A stretch of 64,000 nucleotides of DNA from Misgurnus anguillicaudatus (lineage: Eukaryota > Chordata > Actinopteri > Cypriniformes > Cobitidae). The stretch is taken from assembly GCF_027580225.2 (NCBI RefSeq), contig NC_073346.2, positions 6,164,001-6,228,000 of the forward strand, in the 5' to 3' direction. Under the pieces are notes generated by a model. The model was not told where the DNA came from. It did not search any database and saw only the letters and a list, made by a program, of their open reading frames with translations. The position numbers were made by a program, and so were the translations under genes. Shown in pieces: positions 33,784 to 46,244 of the stretch (position 1 is the first letter of the stretch; each line of letters opens with the position of its first letter).

Positions 33784-33855
33784 TGCGTTGGCCGGGAATC
33801 GAACCCGGGTCAACTGCTTGGAAGGCAGCTATGCTCACCACTATACCACCAACGC
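33784..33855 (-). tRNA. tRNA-Gly-TCC: tRNA-Gly(UCC), unit 16
   Basis: Consensus. Confidence 0.97.
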
Positions 33856-34056
33856 AGGCAGAAAGGTGTTGCTCAACAGGACCTGTGAATGTCCTGAACC
33901 AACTGTTGTTTTAGAGCTGCACTGAATTGATCACGGATTCAGTCGATTCCCTTCCACGCCTCCTGCTGGTGTCTGTAACTTGATAACCACAGAATCCCAA
34001 GAGTACTCTTTCGAAGGGGAGGTTGGCCGGCGTGATGCCACTGCGAGAGAGAGGAG

Positions 34057-34128
34057 TCCTCGTTAGTATAGTGGACAGTATCTCCGCCTGTCACGCGGAA
34101 GACCGGGGTTCGATTCCCCGACGGGGAG
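34057..34128 (+). tRNA. tRNA-Asp-GTC: tRNA-Asp(GUC), Asp-2, unit 16
   Basis: Consensus gene; unique C in the 5' flank. Confidence 0.97.
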
Positions 34129-34973
34129 ATTTGCTTTGTTTCTGGACTGCCGATTGAAATGCAAGAGTTACGGCGCTGAGCGCTGCTGTTAGTTTGCCGA
34201 TTTCGCACCTCTCGCCGTCCCTATGTTGGAGTCACAAGTCGCCTTTGTTTAAAGCCACTGAACACCGGTGATGGGAGAAACGAAACTTTTCGAAGCTTCG
34301 AATCGATTGAACCAATCGCTTCGGAAATTGATTCAGTTCTTCGAAGCGTTCGAAACACCACACTCGCTGGCGACACCTGCTGGTCAAAATAGTGTTAAAG
34401 CAGATCTTTCCAAACATTTTACACTTTATTTTACAAAATAATAGCAAGATTTGTATTAAAACATGTTTAAAAAATTATTTAACCTTATTAAGACATAATT
34501 AAAAGTGTATTGTGTGTTTTTCAGTTGTATTTAGGGCAAACAAATCATTAAAACCATCTCCCCTTTTAATTATGCACATTTTTGTCATTAAATCTGTCTA
34601 TAAACAAAAAGTAAACAAAATGGTAGTGTTACTAGCCAGAAGGATGCATGTTTTATGAACTTGCGTAATAAGACTGACCCGAGTTTACCTTACCATATGA
34701 GACACTGGTCATTTGTGACCAACTCCCCCTAGTGGTGATCCATTGGATTTTCAAAACGTTTCGAAAGAGTTATGACGTAATGAAGCCTCGTTTGCTAAAA
34801 TCACGTGACTTGGCCAGTTTGAAACAAGCTCCGAGCAAATTGATTCAAAACGATAGATTTTGAAAAGTTTCGAAGCCTCATAAAGCGGTGCTTCGGAAGC
34901 GACCATCGTTTCTGAACACCTCGCGACAAACCAGGCCTTAATGAAAGATTTTCTGCAATTGACCAAAGTTACG

Positions 34974-35090
34974 CAGCTCTGCTGTGAGCAGAGCACCCAA
35001 AAATACAAAAAACTCACAACGTCCTCCTCCACGGAAATCTTTAGTAAAAGGCGAAAGATTTATACGTAGTTGAAGGAAAACTTGAGTTAT
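34974..35090 (-). ncRNA. RNU5: U5 snRNA, unit 16
   Basis: Consensus. Confidence 0.93.
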
Positions 35091-35824
35091 GTCCAACAAA
35101 CCTCGACCCAGTGTGCTCCCTGTGCCACACCATAATGTTCAAAAAGGGTAATTTCTGGTTCAGGATCCACCCAGACCCTTCCACCTGGGAGGAGCAAAAG
35201 AGGTAGAAATACGTTCCTGCGCAAAATAAAGACACAGGCACGGGCTACTAACATGTCACAGTGTGATCTTTTGCTGAGAGGTTTTGGGGAATGAAACTCT
35301 GTGCACATTACACAGAGGATGCACCGGCACAGGTTATCTCCAATCTCCATCCCATTGATTTCCATAGCCTCTAGGGAAAAAAAGGAAAAAGAAAGGGCCC
35401 CAACAGAAGAACAAGGTCTAAGACCTTCAGCTTAATAGATCATTTTCACTTCAAAAATTCTTTTTGGGATTATGATAGCTGGTGTTAGGGCAGGGTGTAG
35501 TTTATGGTTAATTTATTTCAGGTAAATAGTAAAAAAGCAAGGGGATGGATTGAGGTTCAGAATGGGGTAGGGTTGTCCTTTTAAAGTACCGATCTAAGGG
35601 GTTTACTGATTTTGGGGTAAGGAAGGTAGTTGGCTGGGGCAGTAGCAGGGAATGTTTTATAAAAAAGGAGGTAAGGAAACTTTTTAAAATATAAACAAGC
35701 AGACAAAATAAACAAAAATACAGGGGAAATAAACAGGAAGGCTGTCCTCACAAATGGGGAGCGTGTGTTATTTGCTGCGTTCTGGATTGGGGATTCGGCT
35801 CGACGACTCACCCTGGGCGTAAGA

Positions 35825-35896
35825 TCCTCGTTAGTATAGTGGACAGTATCTCCGCCTGTCACGCGGAAGACCGGGGTTCGATTCCCCGACGGGGAG
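35825..35896 (+). tRNA. tRNA-Asp-GTC: tRNA-Asp(GUC), Asp-1, unit 17
   Basis: Consensus. Confidence 0.97.
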
Positions 35897-36014
35897 ATCT
35901 CCTTTTCGTTTGACTTCTCAAACAACTTGCACGAGCCACCTTTACGCATCAAAATCGGCTGAAGAAGTGCGCTGCGTTGCTCTCGTTCTCACGATGGGGT
36001 CGGGCAAAAAGCAA

Positions 36015-36086
36015 TGCGTTGGCCGGGAATCGAACCCGGGTCAACTGCTTGGAAGGCAGCTATGCTCACCACTATACCACCAACGC
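36015..36086 (-). tRNA. tRNA-Gly-TCC: tRNA-Gly(UCC), unit 17
   Basis: Consensus. Confidence 0.97.
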
Positions 36087-36287
36087 AGGCAGAAAGGTGT
36101 TGCTCAACAGGACCTGTGAATGTCCTGAACCAACTGTTGTTTTAGAGCTGCACTGAATTGATCACGGATTCAGTCGATTCCCTTCCACGCCTCCTGCTGG
36201 TGTCTGTAACTTGATAACCACAGAATCCCAAGAGTACTCTTTCGAAGGGGAGGTTGGCCGGCGTGATGCCAGTGCGAGAGAGAGGAG

Positions 36288-36359
36288 TCCTCGTTAGTAT
36301 AGTGGACAGTATCTCCGCCTGTCACGCGGAAGACCGGGGTTCGATTCCCCGACGGGGAG
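36288..36359 (+). tRNA. tRNA-Asp-GTC: tRNA-Asp(GUC), Asp-2, unit 17
   Basis: Consensus. Confidence 0.97.
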
Positions 36360-37204
36360 ATTTGCTTTGTTTCTGGACTGCCGATTGAAATGCAAGAGTT
36401 ACGGCGCTGAGCGCTGCTGTTAGTTTGCCGATTTCGCACCTCTCGCCGTCCCTATGTTGGAGTCACAAGTCGCCTTTGTTTAAAGCCACTGAACACCGGT
36501 GATGGGAGAAACGAAACTTTTCGAAGCTTCGAATCGATTGAACCAATCGCTTCGGAAATTGATTCAGTTCTTCGAAGCGTTCGAAACACCACACTCGCTG
36601 GCGACACCTGCTGGTCAAAATAGTGTTAAAGCAGATCTTTCCAAACATTTTACACTTTATTTTACAAAATAATAGCAAGATTTGTATTAAAACATGTTTA
36701 AAAAATTATTTAACCTTATTAAGACATAATTAAAAGTGTATTGTGTGTTTTTCAGTTGTATTTAGGGCAAACAAATCATTAAAACCATCTCCCCTTTTAA
36801 TTATGCACATTTTTGTCATTAAATCTGTCTATAAACAAAAAGTAAACAAAATGGTAGTGTTACTAGCCAGAAGGATGCATGTTTTATGAACTTGCGTAAT
36901 AAGACTGACCCGAGTTTACCTTACCATATGAGACACTGGTCATTTGTGACCAACTCCCCCTAGTGGTGATCCATTGGATTTTCAAAACGTTTCGAAAGAG
37001 TTATGACGTAATGAAGCCTCGTTTGCTAAAATCACGTGACTTGGCCAGTTTGAAACAAGCTCCGAGCAAATTGATTCAAAACGATAGATTTTGAAAAGTT
37101 TCGAAGCCTCATAAAGCGGTGCTTCGGAAGCGACCATCGTTTCTGAACACCTCGCGACAAACCAGGCCTTAATGAAAGATTTTCTGCAATTGACCAAAGT
37201 TACG

Positions 37205-37321
37205 CAGCTCTGCTGTGAGCAGAGCACCCAAAAATACAAAAAACTCACAACGTCCTCCTCCACGGAAATCTTTAGTAAAAGGCGAAAGATTTATACGTAG
37301 TTGAAGGAAAACTTGAGTTAT
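37205..37321 (-). ncRNA. RNU5: U5 snRNA, unit 17
   Basis: Transcribed region is consensus, but its promoter element carries the one PSE change seen in the window. Confidence 0.92.
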
Positions 37322-37361
37322 GTCCAACAAACCTCGACCCAGTGTGCTCCCTGTGCCACAC

Positions 37362-37383
37362 CATAATGTTAAAAAAGGGTAAT
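37362..37383 (-). promoter_or_regulatory. altered U5 PSE-like element, unit 17
   Basis: C>A at 37371 changes TTTTTGAAC to TTTTTTAAC (- strand) inside the PSE-like core. This may lower SNAPc binding for this copy. Confidence 0.5.
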
Positions 37384-38055
37384 TTCTGGTTCAGGATCCA
37401 CCCAGACCCTTCCACCTGGGAGGAGCAAAAGAGGTAGAAATACGTTCCTGCGCAAAATAAAGACACAGGCACGGGCTACTAACATGTCACAGTGTGATCT
37501 TTTGCTGAGAGGTTTTGGGGAATGAAACTCTGTGCACATTACACAGAGGATGCACCGGCACAGGTTATCTCCAATCTCCATCCCATTGATTTCCATAGCC
37601 TCTAGGGAAAAAAAGGAAAAAGAAAGGGCCCCAACAGAAGAACAAGGTCTAAGACCTTCAGCTTAATAGATCATTTTCACTTCAAAAATTCTTTTTGGGA
37701 TTATGATAGCTGGTGTTAGGGCAGGGTGTAGTTTATGGTTAATTTATTTCAGGTAAATAGTAAAAAAGCAAGGGGATGGATTGAGGTTCAGAATGGGGTA
37801 GGGTTGTCCTTTTAAAGTACCGATCTAAGGGGTTTACTGATTTTGGGGTAAGGAAGGTAGTTGGCTGGGGCAGTAGCAGGGAATGTTTTATAAAAAAGGA
37901 GGTAAGGAAACTTTTTAAAATATAAACAAGCAGACAAAATAAACAAAAATACGGGGGGAATAAACAGGAAGGCTGTCCTCACAAATGGGGAGCGTGTGTT
38001 ATTTGCTGCGTTCTGGATTGGGGATTCGGCTCGACGACTCACCCTGGGCGTAAGA

Positions 38056-38127
38056 TCCTCGTTAGTATAGTGGACAGTATCTCCGCCTGTCACGCGGAAG
38101 ACCGGGGTTCGATTCCCCGACGGGGAG
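38056..38127 (+). tRNA. tRNA-Asp-GTC: tRNA-Asp(GUC), Asp-1, unit 18
   Basis: Consensus gene with the ATATCCTTTT 3' flank. Confidence 0.97.
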
Positions 38128-38245
38128 ATATCCTTTTCGTTTGACATCTCAAACAACTTGCACGAGCCACCTTTACGCATCAAAATCGGCTGAAGAAGTG
38201 CGCTGCTTTGCTCTCGTTCTCACGATGGGGTCGGGCAAAAAGCAA

Positions 38246-38317
38246 TGCGTTGGCCGGGAATCGAACCCGGGTCAACTGCTTGGAAGGCAGCTATGCTCAC
38301 CACTATACCACCAACGC
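38246..38317 (-). tRNA. tRNA-Gly-TCC: tRNA-Gly(UCC), unit 18
   Basis: Consensus; lacks the G46C of its sister unit 11. Confidence 0.97.
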
Positions 38318-38518
38318 AGGCAGAAAGGTGTTGCTCAACAGGACCTGTGAATGTCCTGAACCAACTGTTGTTTTAGAGCTGCACTGAATTGATCACGGAT
38401 TCAGTCGATTCCCTTCCACGCCTCCTGCTGGTGTCTGTAACTTGATAACCACAGAATCCCAAGAGTACTCTTTCGAAGGGGAGGTTGGCCGGCGTGATGC
38501 CAGTGCGAGAGAGAGGAG

Positions 38519-38590
38519 TCCTCGTTAGTATAGTGGACAGTATCTCCGCCTGTCACGCGGAAGACCGGGGTTCGATTCCCCGACGGGGAG
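38519..38590 (+). tRNA. tRNA-Asp-GTC: tRNA-Asp(GUC), Asp-2, unit 18
   Basis: Consensus. Confidence 0.97.
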
Positions 38591-39434
38591 ATTTGCTTTG
38601 TTTCTGGACTGCCGATTGAAATGCAAGAGTTACGGCGCTGAGCGCTGCTGTTAGTTTGCCGATTTCGCACCTCTCGCCGTCCCTATGTTGGAGTCACAAG
38701 TCGCCTTTGTTTAAAGCCACTGAACACCGGTGATGGGAGAAACGAAACTTTTCGAAGCTTCGAATCCAATGAACCAATCGCTTCGGAAATTGATTCAGTT
38801 CTTCGAAGTGTTCGAAACACCACACTCGCTGGCGACACCTGCTGGTCAAAATAGTGTTAAAGCAGATCTTTCCAAACATTTTACACTTTATTTTACAAAA
38901 TAATAGCAAGATTTGTATTAAAACATGTTTAAAAAATTATTTAACCTTATTAAGACATAATTAAAAGTGTATTGTGTGTTTTTCAGTTGTATTTAGGGCA
39001 AACAAATCATTAAAACCATCTCCCCTTTTAATTATGCACATTTTTGTCATTAAATCTGTCTATAAACAAAAAGTAAACAAAATGGTAGTGTTACTAGCCA
39101 GAAGGATGCATGTTTTATGAACTTGCGTAATAAGACTGACCCGAGTTTACCTTACCATATGAGACACTGGTCATTTGTGACCAACTCCCCCTAGTGGTGA
39201 TCCATTGGATTTTCAAAACGTTTCGAAAGAGTTATGACGTAATGAAGCCTCGTTTGCTAAAATCACGTGACTTGGCCAGTTTGAAACAAGCTCCGAGCAA
39301 ATTGATTCAAAACGATAGATTTTGAAAAGTTTCGAAGCCTCATAAAGCGGTGCTTCGGAAGCGACCATCGTTTCTGAACACCTCGCGACAAACCAGGCCT
39401 TAATGAAAGGTTTCTGCAATTGACCAAAGTTACG

Positions 39435-39551
39435 CAGCTCTGCTGTGAGCAGAGCACCCAAAAATACAAAAAACTCACAACGTCCTCCTCCACGGAAATC
39501 TTTAGTAAAAGGCGAAAGATTTATACGTAGTTGAAGGAAAACTTGAGTTAT
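39435..39551 (-). ncRNA. RNU5: U5 snRNA, unit 18
   Basis: Transcribed region is consensus. A 1-bp net loss just beyond the 3'-box-like element leaves its GCAGA intact. Confidence 0.92.
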
Positions 39552-40285
39552 GTCCAACAAACCTCGACCCAGTGTGCTCCCTGTGCCACACCATAATGTT
39601 CAAAAAGGGTAATTTCTGGTTCAGGATCCACCCAGACCCTTCCACCTGGGAGGAGCAAAAGAGGTAGAAATACGTTCCTGCGCAAAATAAAGACACAGGC
39701 ACGGGCTACTAACATGTCACAGTGTGATCTTTTGCTGAGAGGTTTTGGGGAATGAAACTCTGTGCACATTACACAGAGGATGCACCGGCACAGGTTATCT
39801 CCAATCTCCATCCCATTGATTTCCATAGCCTCTAGGGAAAAAAAGGAAAAAGAAAGGGCCCCAACAGAAGAACAAGGTCTAAGACCTTCAGCTTAATAGA
39901 TCATTTTCACTTCAAAAATTCTTTTTGGGATTATGATAGCTGGTGTTAGGGCAGGGTGTAGTTTATGGTTAATTTATTTCAGGTAAATAGTAAAAAAGCA
40001 AGGGGATGGATTGAGGTTCAGAATGGGGTAGGGTTGTCCTTTTAAAGTACCGATCTAAGGGGTTTACTGATTTTGGGGTAAGGAAGGTAGTTGGCTGGGG
40101 CAGTAGCAGGGAATGTTTTATAAAAAAGGAGGTAAGGAAACTTTTTAAAATATAAACAAGCAGACAAAATAAACAAAAATACGGGGGGAATAAACAGGAA
40201 GGCTGTCCTCACAAATGGGGAGCGTGTGTTATTTGCTGCGTTCTGGATTGGGGATTCGGCTCGACGACTCACCCTGGGCGTAAGA

Positions 40286-40357
40286 TCCTCGTTAGTATAG
40301 TGGACAGTATCTCCGCCTGTCACGCGGAAGACCGGGGTTCGATTCCCCGACGGGGAG
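40286..40357 (+). tRNA. tRNA-Asp-GTC: tRNA-Asp(GUC), Asp-1, unit 19
   Basis: Consensus. Confidence 0.97.
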
Positions 40358-40475
40358 ATCTCCTTTTCGTTTGACTTCTCAAACAACTTGCACGAGCCAC
40401 CTTTACGCATCAAAATCGGCTGAAGAAGTGCGCTGCGTTGCTCTCGTTCTCACGATGGGGTCGGGCAAAAAGCAA

Positions 40476-40547
40476 TGCGTTGGCCGGGAATCGAACCCGG
40501 GTCAACTGCTTGGAAGGCAGCTATGCTCACCACTATACCACCAACGC
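40476..40547 (-). tRNA. tRNA-Gly-TCC: tRNA-Gly(UCC), unit 19
   Basis: Consensus. Confidence 0.97.
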
Positions 40548-40748
40548 AGGCAGAAAGGTGTTGCTCAACAGGACCTGTGAATGTCCTGAACCAACTGTTG
40601 TTTTAGAGCTGCACTGAATTGATCACGGATTCAGTCGATTCCCTTCCACGCCTCCTGCTGGTGTCTGTAACTTGATAACCACAGAATCCCAAGAGTACTC
40701 TTTCGAAGGGGAGGTTGGCCGGCGTGATGCCAGTGCGAGAGAGAGGAG

Positions 40749-40820
40749 TCCTCGTTAGTATAGTGGACAGTATCTCCGCCTGTCACGCGGAAGACCGGGG
40801 TTCGATTCCCCGACGGGGAG
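40749..40820 (+). tRNA. tRNA-Asp-GTC: tRNA-Asp(GUC), Asp-2, unit 19
   Basis: Consensus. Confidence 0.97.
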
Positions 40821-41665
40821 ATTTGCTTTGTTTCTGGACTGCTGATTGAAATGCAAGAGTTACGGCGCTGAGCGCTGCTGTTAGTTTGCCGATTTCGCAC
40901 CTCTCGCCGTCCCTATGTTGGAGTCACAAGTCGCCTTTGTTTAAAGCCACTGAACACCGGTGATGGGAGAAACGAAACTTTTCGAAGCTTCGAATCGATT
41001 GAACCAATCGCTTCGGAAATTGATTCAGTTCTTCGAAGCGTTCGAAACACCACACTCGCTGGCGACACCTGCTGGTCAAAATAGTGTTAAAGCAGATCTT
41101 TCCAAACATTTTACACTTTATTTTACAAAATAATAGCAAGATTTGTATTAAAACATGTTTAAAAAATTATTTAACCTTATTAAGACATAATTAAAAGTGT
41201 ATTGTGTGTTTTTCAGTTGTATTTAGGGCAAACAAATCATTAAAACCATCTCCCCTTTTAATTATGCACATTTTTGTCATTAAATCTGTCTATAAACAAA
41301 AAGTAAACAAAATGGTAGTGTTACTAGCCAGAAGGATGCATGTTTTATGAACTTGCGTAATAAGACTGACCCGAGTTTACCTTACCATATGAGACACTGG
41401 TCATTTGTGACCAACTCCCCCTAGTGGTGATCCATTGGATTTTCAAAACGTTTCGAAAGAGTTATGACGTAATGAAGCCTCGTTTGCTAAAATCACGTGA
41501 CTTGGCCAGTTTGAAACAAGCTCCGAGCAAATTGATTCAAAACGATAGATTTTGAAAAGTTTCGAAGCCTCATAAAGCGGTGCTTCGGAAGCGACCATCG
41601 TTTCTGAACACCTCGCGACAAACCAGGCCTTAATGAAAGATTTTCTGCAATTGACCAAAGTTACG

Positions 41666-41782
41666 CAGCTCTGCTGTGAGCAGAGCACCCAAAAATACAA
41701 AAAACTCACAACGTCCTCCTCCACGGAAATCTTTAGTAAAAGGCGAAAGATTTATACGTAGTTGAAGGAAAACTTGAGTTAT
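41666..41782 (-). ncRNA. RNU5: U5 snRNA, unit 19
   Basis: Consensus. Confidence 0.93.
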
Positions 41783-42516
41783 GTCCAACAAACCTCGACC
41801 CAGTGTGCTCCCTGTGCCACACCATAATGTTCAAAAAGGGTAATTTCTGGTTCAGGATCCACCCAGACCCTTCCACCTGGGAGGAGCAAAAGAGGTAGAA
41901 ATACGTTCCTGCGCAAAATAAAGACACAGGCACGGGCTACTAACATGTCACAGTGTGATCTTTTGCTGAGAGGTTTTGGGGAATGAAACTCTGTGCACAT
42001 TACACAGAGGATGCACCGGCACAGGTTATCTCCAATCTCCATCCCATTGATTTCCATAGCCTCTAGGGAAAAAAAGGAAAAAGAAAGGGCCCCAACAGAA
42101 GAACAAGGTCTAAGACCTTCAGCTTAATAGATCATTTTCACTTCAAAAATTCTTTTTGGGATTATGATAGCTGGTGTTAGGGCAGGGTGTAGTTTATGGT
42201 TAATTTATTTCAGGTAAATAGTAAAAAAGCAAGGGGATGGATTGAGGTTCAGAATGGGGTAGGGTTGTCCTTTTAAAGTACCGATCTAAGGGGTTTACTG
42301 ATTTTGGGGTAAGGAAGGTAGTTGGCTGGGGCAGTAGCAGGGAATGTTTTTTAAAAAAGGAGGTAAGGAAACTTTTTAAAATATAAACAAGCAGACAAAA
42401 TAAACAAAAATACGGGGGGAATAAACAGGAAGGCTGTCCTCACAAATGGGGAGCGTGTGTTATTTGCTGCGTTCTGGATTGGGGATTCGGCTCGACGACT
42501 CACCCTGGGCGTAAGA

Positions 42517-42588
42517 TCCTCGTTAGTATAGTGGACAGTATCTCCGCCTGTCACGCGGAAGACCGGGGTTCGATTCCCCGACGTGGAG
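42517..42588 (+). tRNA. tRNA-Asp-GTC: tRNA-Asp(GUC), Asp-1, unit 20, acceptor variant G69T
   Basis: T at 42584: the same T-T acceptor mismatch as unit 13, seven units away. Confidence 0.92.
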
Positions 42589-42706
42589 ATCTCCTTTTCG
42601 TTTGACTTCTCAAACAACTTGCACGAGCCACCTTTACGCATCAAAATCGGCTGAAGAAGTGCGCTGCGTTGCTCTCGTTCTCACGATGGGGTCGGGCAAA
42701 AAGCAA

Positions 42707-42778
42707 TGCGTTGGCCGGGAATCGAACCCGGGTCAACTGCTTGGAAGGCAGCTATGCTCACCACTATACCACCAACGC
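42707..42778 (-). tRNA. tRNA-Gly-TCC: tRNA-Gly(UCC), unit 20
   Basis: Consensus. Confidence 0.97.
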
Positions 42779-42979
42779 AGGCAGAAAGGTGTTGCTCAAC
42801 AGGACCTGTGAATGTCCTGAACCAACTGTTGTTTTAGAGCTGCACTGAATTGATCACGGATTCAGTCGATTCCCTTCCACGCCTCCTGCTGGTGTCTGTA
42901 ACTTGATAACCACAGAATCCCAAGAGTACTCTTTCGAAGGGGAGGTTGGCCGGCGTGATGCCAATGCGAGAGAGAGGAG

Positions 42980-43051
42980 TCCTCGTTAGTATAGTGGACA
43001 GTATCTCCGCCTGTCACGCGGAAGACCGGGGTTCGATTCCCCGACGGGGAG
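42980..43051 (+). tRNA. tRNA-Asp-GTC: tRNA-Asp(GUC), Asp-2, unit 20
   Basis: Consensus. Confidence 0.97.
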
Positions 43052-43896
43052 ATTTGCTTTGTTTCTGGACTGCCGATTGAAATGCAAGAGTTACGGCGCT
43101 GAGCGCTGCTGTTAGTTTGCCGATTTCGCACCTCTCGCCGTCCCTATGTTGGAGTCACAAGTCGCCTTTGTTTAAAGCCACTGAACACCGGTGATGGGAG
43201 AAACGAAACTTTTCGAAGCTTCGAATCGATTGAACCAATCGCTTCGGAAATTGATTCAGTTCTTCGAAGCGTTCGAAACACCACACTCGCTGGCGACACC
43301 TGCTGGTCAAAATAGTGTTAAAGCAGATCTTTCCAAACATTTTACACTTTATTTTACAAAATAATAGCAAGATTTGTATTAAAACATGTTTAAAAAATTA
43401 TTTAACCTTATTAAGACATAATTAAAAGTGTATTGTGTGTTTTTCAGTTGTATTTAGGGCAAACAAATCATTAAAACCATCTCCCCTTTTAATTATGCAC
43501 ATTTTTGTCATTAAATCTGTCTATAAACAAAAAGTAAACAAAATGGTAGTGTTACTAGCCAGAAGGATGCATGTTTTATGAACTTGCGTAATAAGACTGA
43601 CCTGAGTTTACCTTACCATATGAGACACTGGTAATTTGTGACCAACTCCCCCTAGTGGTGATCCATTGGATTTTCAAAACGTTTCGAAAGAGTTATGACG
43701 TAATGAAGCCTCGTTTGCTAAAATCACGTGACTTGGCCAGTTTGAAACAAGCTCCGAGCAAATTGATTCAAAACGATAGATTTTGAAAAGTTTCGAAGCC
43801 TCATAAAGCGGTGCTTCGGAAGCGACCATCGTTTCTGAACACCTCGGGACAAACCAGGCCTTAATGAAAGATTTTCTGCAATTGACCAAAGTTACG

Positions 43897-44013
43897 CAGC
43901 TCTGCTGTGAGCAGAGCACCCAAAAATACAAAAAACTCACAACGTCCTCCTCCACGGAAATCTTTAGTAAAAGGCGAAAGATTTATACGTAGTTGAAGGA
44001 AAACTTGAGTTAT
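43897..44013 (-). ncRNA. RNU5: U5 snRNA, unit 20
   Basis: Consensus. Confidence 0.93.
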
Positions 44014-44747
44014 GTCCAACAAACCTCGACCCAGTGTGCTCCCTGTGCCACACCATAATGTTCAAAAAGGGTAATTTCTGGTTCAGGATCCACCCAGACC
44101 CTTCCACCTGGGAGGAGCAAAAGAGGTAGAAATACGTTCCTGCGCAAAATAAAGACACAGGCACGGGCTACTAACATGTCACAGTGTGATCTTTTGCTGA
44201 GAGGTTTTGGGGAATGAAACTCTGTGCACATTACACAGAGGATGCACCGGCACAGGTTATCTCCAATCTCCATCCCATTGATTTCCATAGCCTCTAGGGA
44301 AAAAAAGGAAAAAGAAAGGGCCCCAACAGAAGAACAAGGTCTAAGACCTTCAGCTTAATAGATCATTTTCACTTCAAAAATTCTTTTTGGGATTATGATA
44401 GCTGGTGTTAGGGCAGGGTGTAGTTTATGGTTAATTTATTTCAGGTAAATAGTAAAAAAGCAAGGGGATGGATTGAGGTTCAGAATGGGGTAGGGTTGTC
44501 CTTTTAAAGTACCGATCTAAGGGGTTTACTGATTTTGGGGTAAGGAAGGTAGTTGGCTGGGGCAGTAGCAGGGAATGTTTTTTAAAAAAGGAGGTAAGGA
44601 AACTTTTTAAAATATAAACAAGCAGACAAAATAAACAAAAATACGGGGGGAATAAACAGGAAGGCTGTCCTCACAAATGGGGAGCGTGTGTTATGTGCTG
44701 CGTTCTGGATTGGGGATTCGGCTCGACGACTCACCCTGGGCGTAAGA

Positions 44748-44819
44748 TCCTCGTTAGTATAGTGGACAGTATCTCCGCCTGTCACGCGGAAGACCGGGGT
44801 TCGATTCCCCGACGGGGAG
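44748..44819 (+). tRNA. tRNA-Asp-GTC: tRNA-Asp(GUC), Asp-1, unit 21
   Basis: Consensus. Confidence 0.97.
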
Positions 44820-44937
44820 ATCTCCTTTTCGTTTGACTTTTCAAACAACTTGCACGAGCCACCTTTACGCATCAAAATCGGCTGAAGAAGTGCGCTGCGT
44901 TGCTCTCGTTCTCACGATGGGGTCGGGCAAAAAGCAA

Positions 44938-45009
44938 TGCGTTGGCCGGGAATCGAACCCGGGTCAACTGCTTGGAAGGCAGCTATGCTCACCACTATAC
45001 CACCAACGC
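44938..45009 (-). tRNA. tRNA-Gly-TCC: tRNA-Gly(UCC), unit 21
   Basis: Consensus. Confidence 0.97.
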
Positions 45010-45210
45010 AGGCAGAAAGGTGTTGCTCAACAGGACCTGTGAATGTCCTGAACCAACTGTTGTTTTAGAGCTGCACTGAATTGATCACGGATTCAGTCGA
45101 TTCCCTTCCACGCCTCCTGCTGGTGTCTGTAACTTGATAACCACAGAATCCCAAGAGTACTCTTTCGAAGGGGAGGTTGGCCGGCGTGATGCCAATGCGA
45201 GAGAGAGGAG

Positions 45211-45282
45211 TCCTCGTTAGTATAGTGGACAGTATCTCCGCCTGTCACGCGGAAGACCGGGGTTCGATTCCCCGACGGGGAG
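45211..45282 (+). tRNA. tRNA-Asp-GTC: tRNA-Asp(GUC), Asp-2, unit 21
   Basis: Consensus. Confidence 0.97.
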
Positions 45283-46127
45283 ATTTGCTTTGTTTCTGGA
45301 CTGCCGATTGAAATGCAAGAGTTACGGCGCTGAGCGCTGCTGTTAGTTTGCCGATTTCGCACCTCTCGCCGTCCCTATGTTGGAGTCACAAGTCGCCTTT
45401 GTTTAAAGCCACTGAACACCGGTGATGGGAGAAACGAAACTTTTCGAAGCTTCGAATCGATTGAACCAATCGCTTCGGAAATTGATTCAGTTCTTCGAAG
45501 CGTTCGAAACACCACACTCGCTGGCGACACCTGCTGGTCAAAATAGTGTTAAAGCAGATCTTTCCAAACATTTTACACTTTATTTTACAAAATAATAGCA
45601 AGATTTGTATTAAAACATGTTTAAAAAATTATTTAACCTTATTAAGACATAATTAAAAGTGTATTGTGTGTTTTTCAGTTGTATTTAGGGCAAACAAATC
45701 ATTAAAACCATCTCCCCTTTTAATTATGCACATTTTTGTCATTAAATCTGTCTATAAACAAAAAGTAAACAAAATGGTAGTGTTACTAGCCAGAAGGATG
45801 CATGTTTTATGAACTTGCGTAATAAGACTGACCCGAGTTTACCTTACCATATGAGACACTGGTCATTTGTGACCAACTCCCCCTAGTGGTGATCCATTGG
45901 ATTTTCAAAACGTTTCGAAAGAGTTATGACGTAATGAAGCCTCGTTTGCTAAAATCACGTGACTTGGCCAGTTTGAAACAAGCTCCGAGCAAATTGATTC
46001 AAAACGATAGATTTTGAAAAGTTTCGAAGCCTCATAAAGCGGTGCTTCGGAAGCGACCATCGTTTCTGAACACCTCGCGACAAACCAGGCCTTAATGAAA
46101 GATTTTCTGCAATTGACCAAAGTTACG

Positions 46128-46244
46128 CAGCTCTGCTGTGAGCAGAGCACCCAAAAATACAAAAAACTCACAACGTCCTCCTCCACGGAAATCTTTAGTA
46201 AAAGGCGAAAGATTTATACGTAGTTGAAGGAAAACTTGAGTTAT
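46128..46244 (-). ncRNA. RNU5: U5 snRNA, unit 21
   Basis: Consensus. Confidence 0.93.

Larger units (their letters stand above)
33464..35694. repeat. unit 16 (2231 bp)
   Basis: RNA genes consensus. GTTATGTG in the Asp-1 flank. Unique GCCACTGCG before Asp-2. Confidence 0.98.
35695..37925. repeat. unit 17 (2231 bp)
   Basis: RNA genes consensus. TACAGGGG marker plus one further G>A. Carries the only PSE change seen in the array (37371). Confidence 0.98.
37926..40155. repeat. unit 18 (2230 bp)
   Basis: Shares AGATATCC, GACATCTC and CCAATG with units 11 and 29, and GAAGTGTTCG with unit 29. Has a net 1-bp loss just 3' of U5 (near 39409). Private G>T near 38207. Confidence 0.98.
40156..42386. repeat. 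unit 19 (2231 bp)
   Basis: RNA genes consensus. Private C>T near 40843 in the Asp-2 3' flank. Confidence 0.98.
42387..44617. repeat. unit 20 (2231 bp)
   Basis: Shares Asp-1 G69T and GACCTGAG with unit 13. Private changes near 43633 and 43848. Confidence 0.98.
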
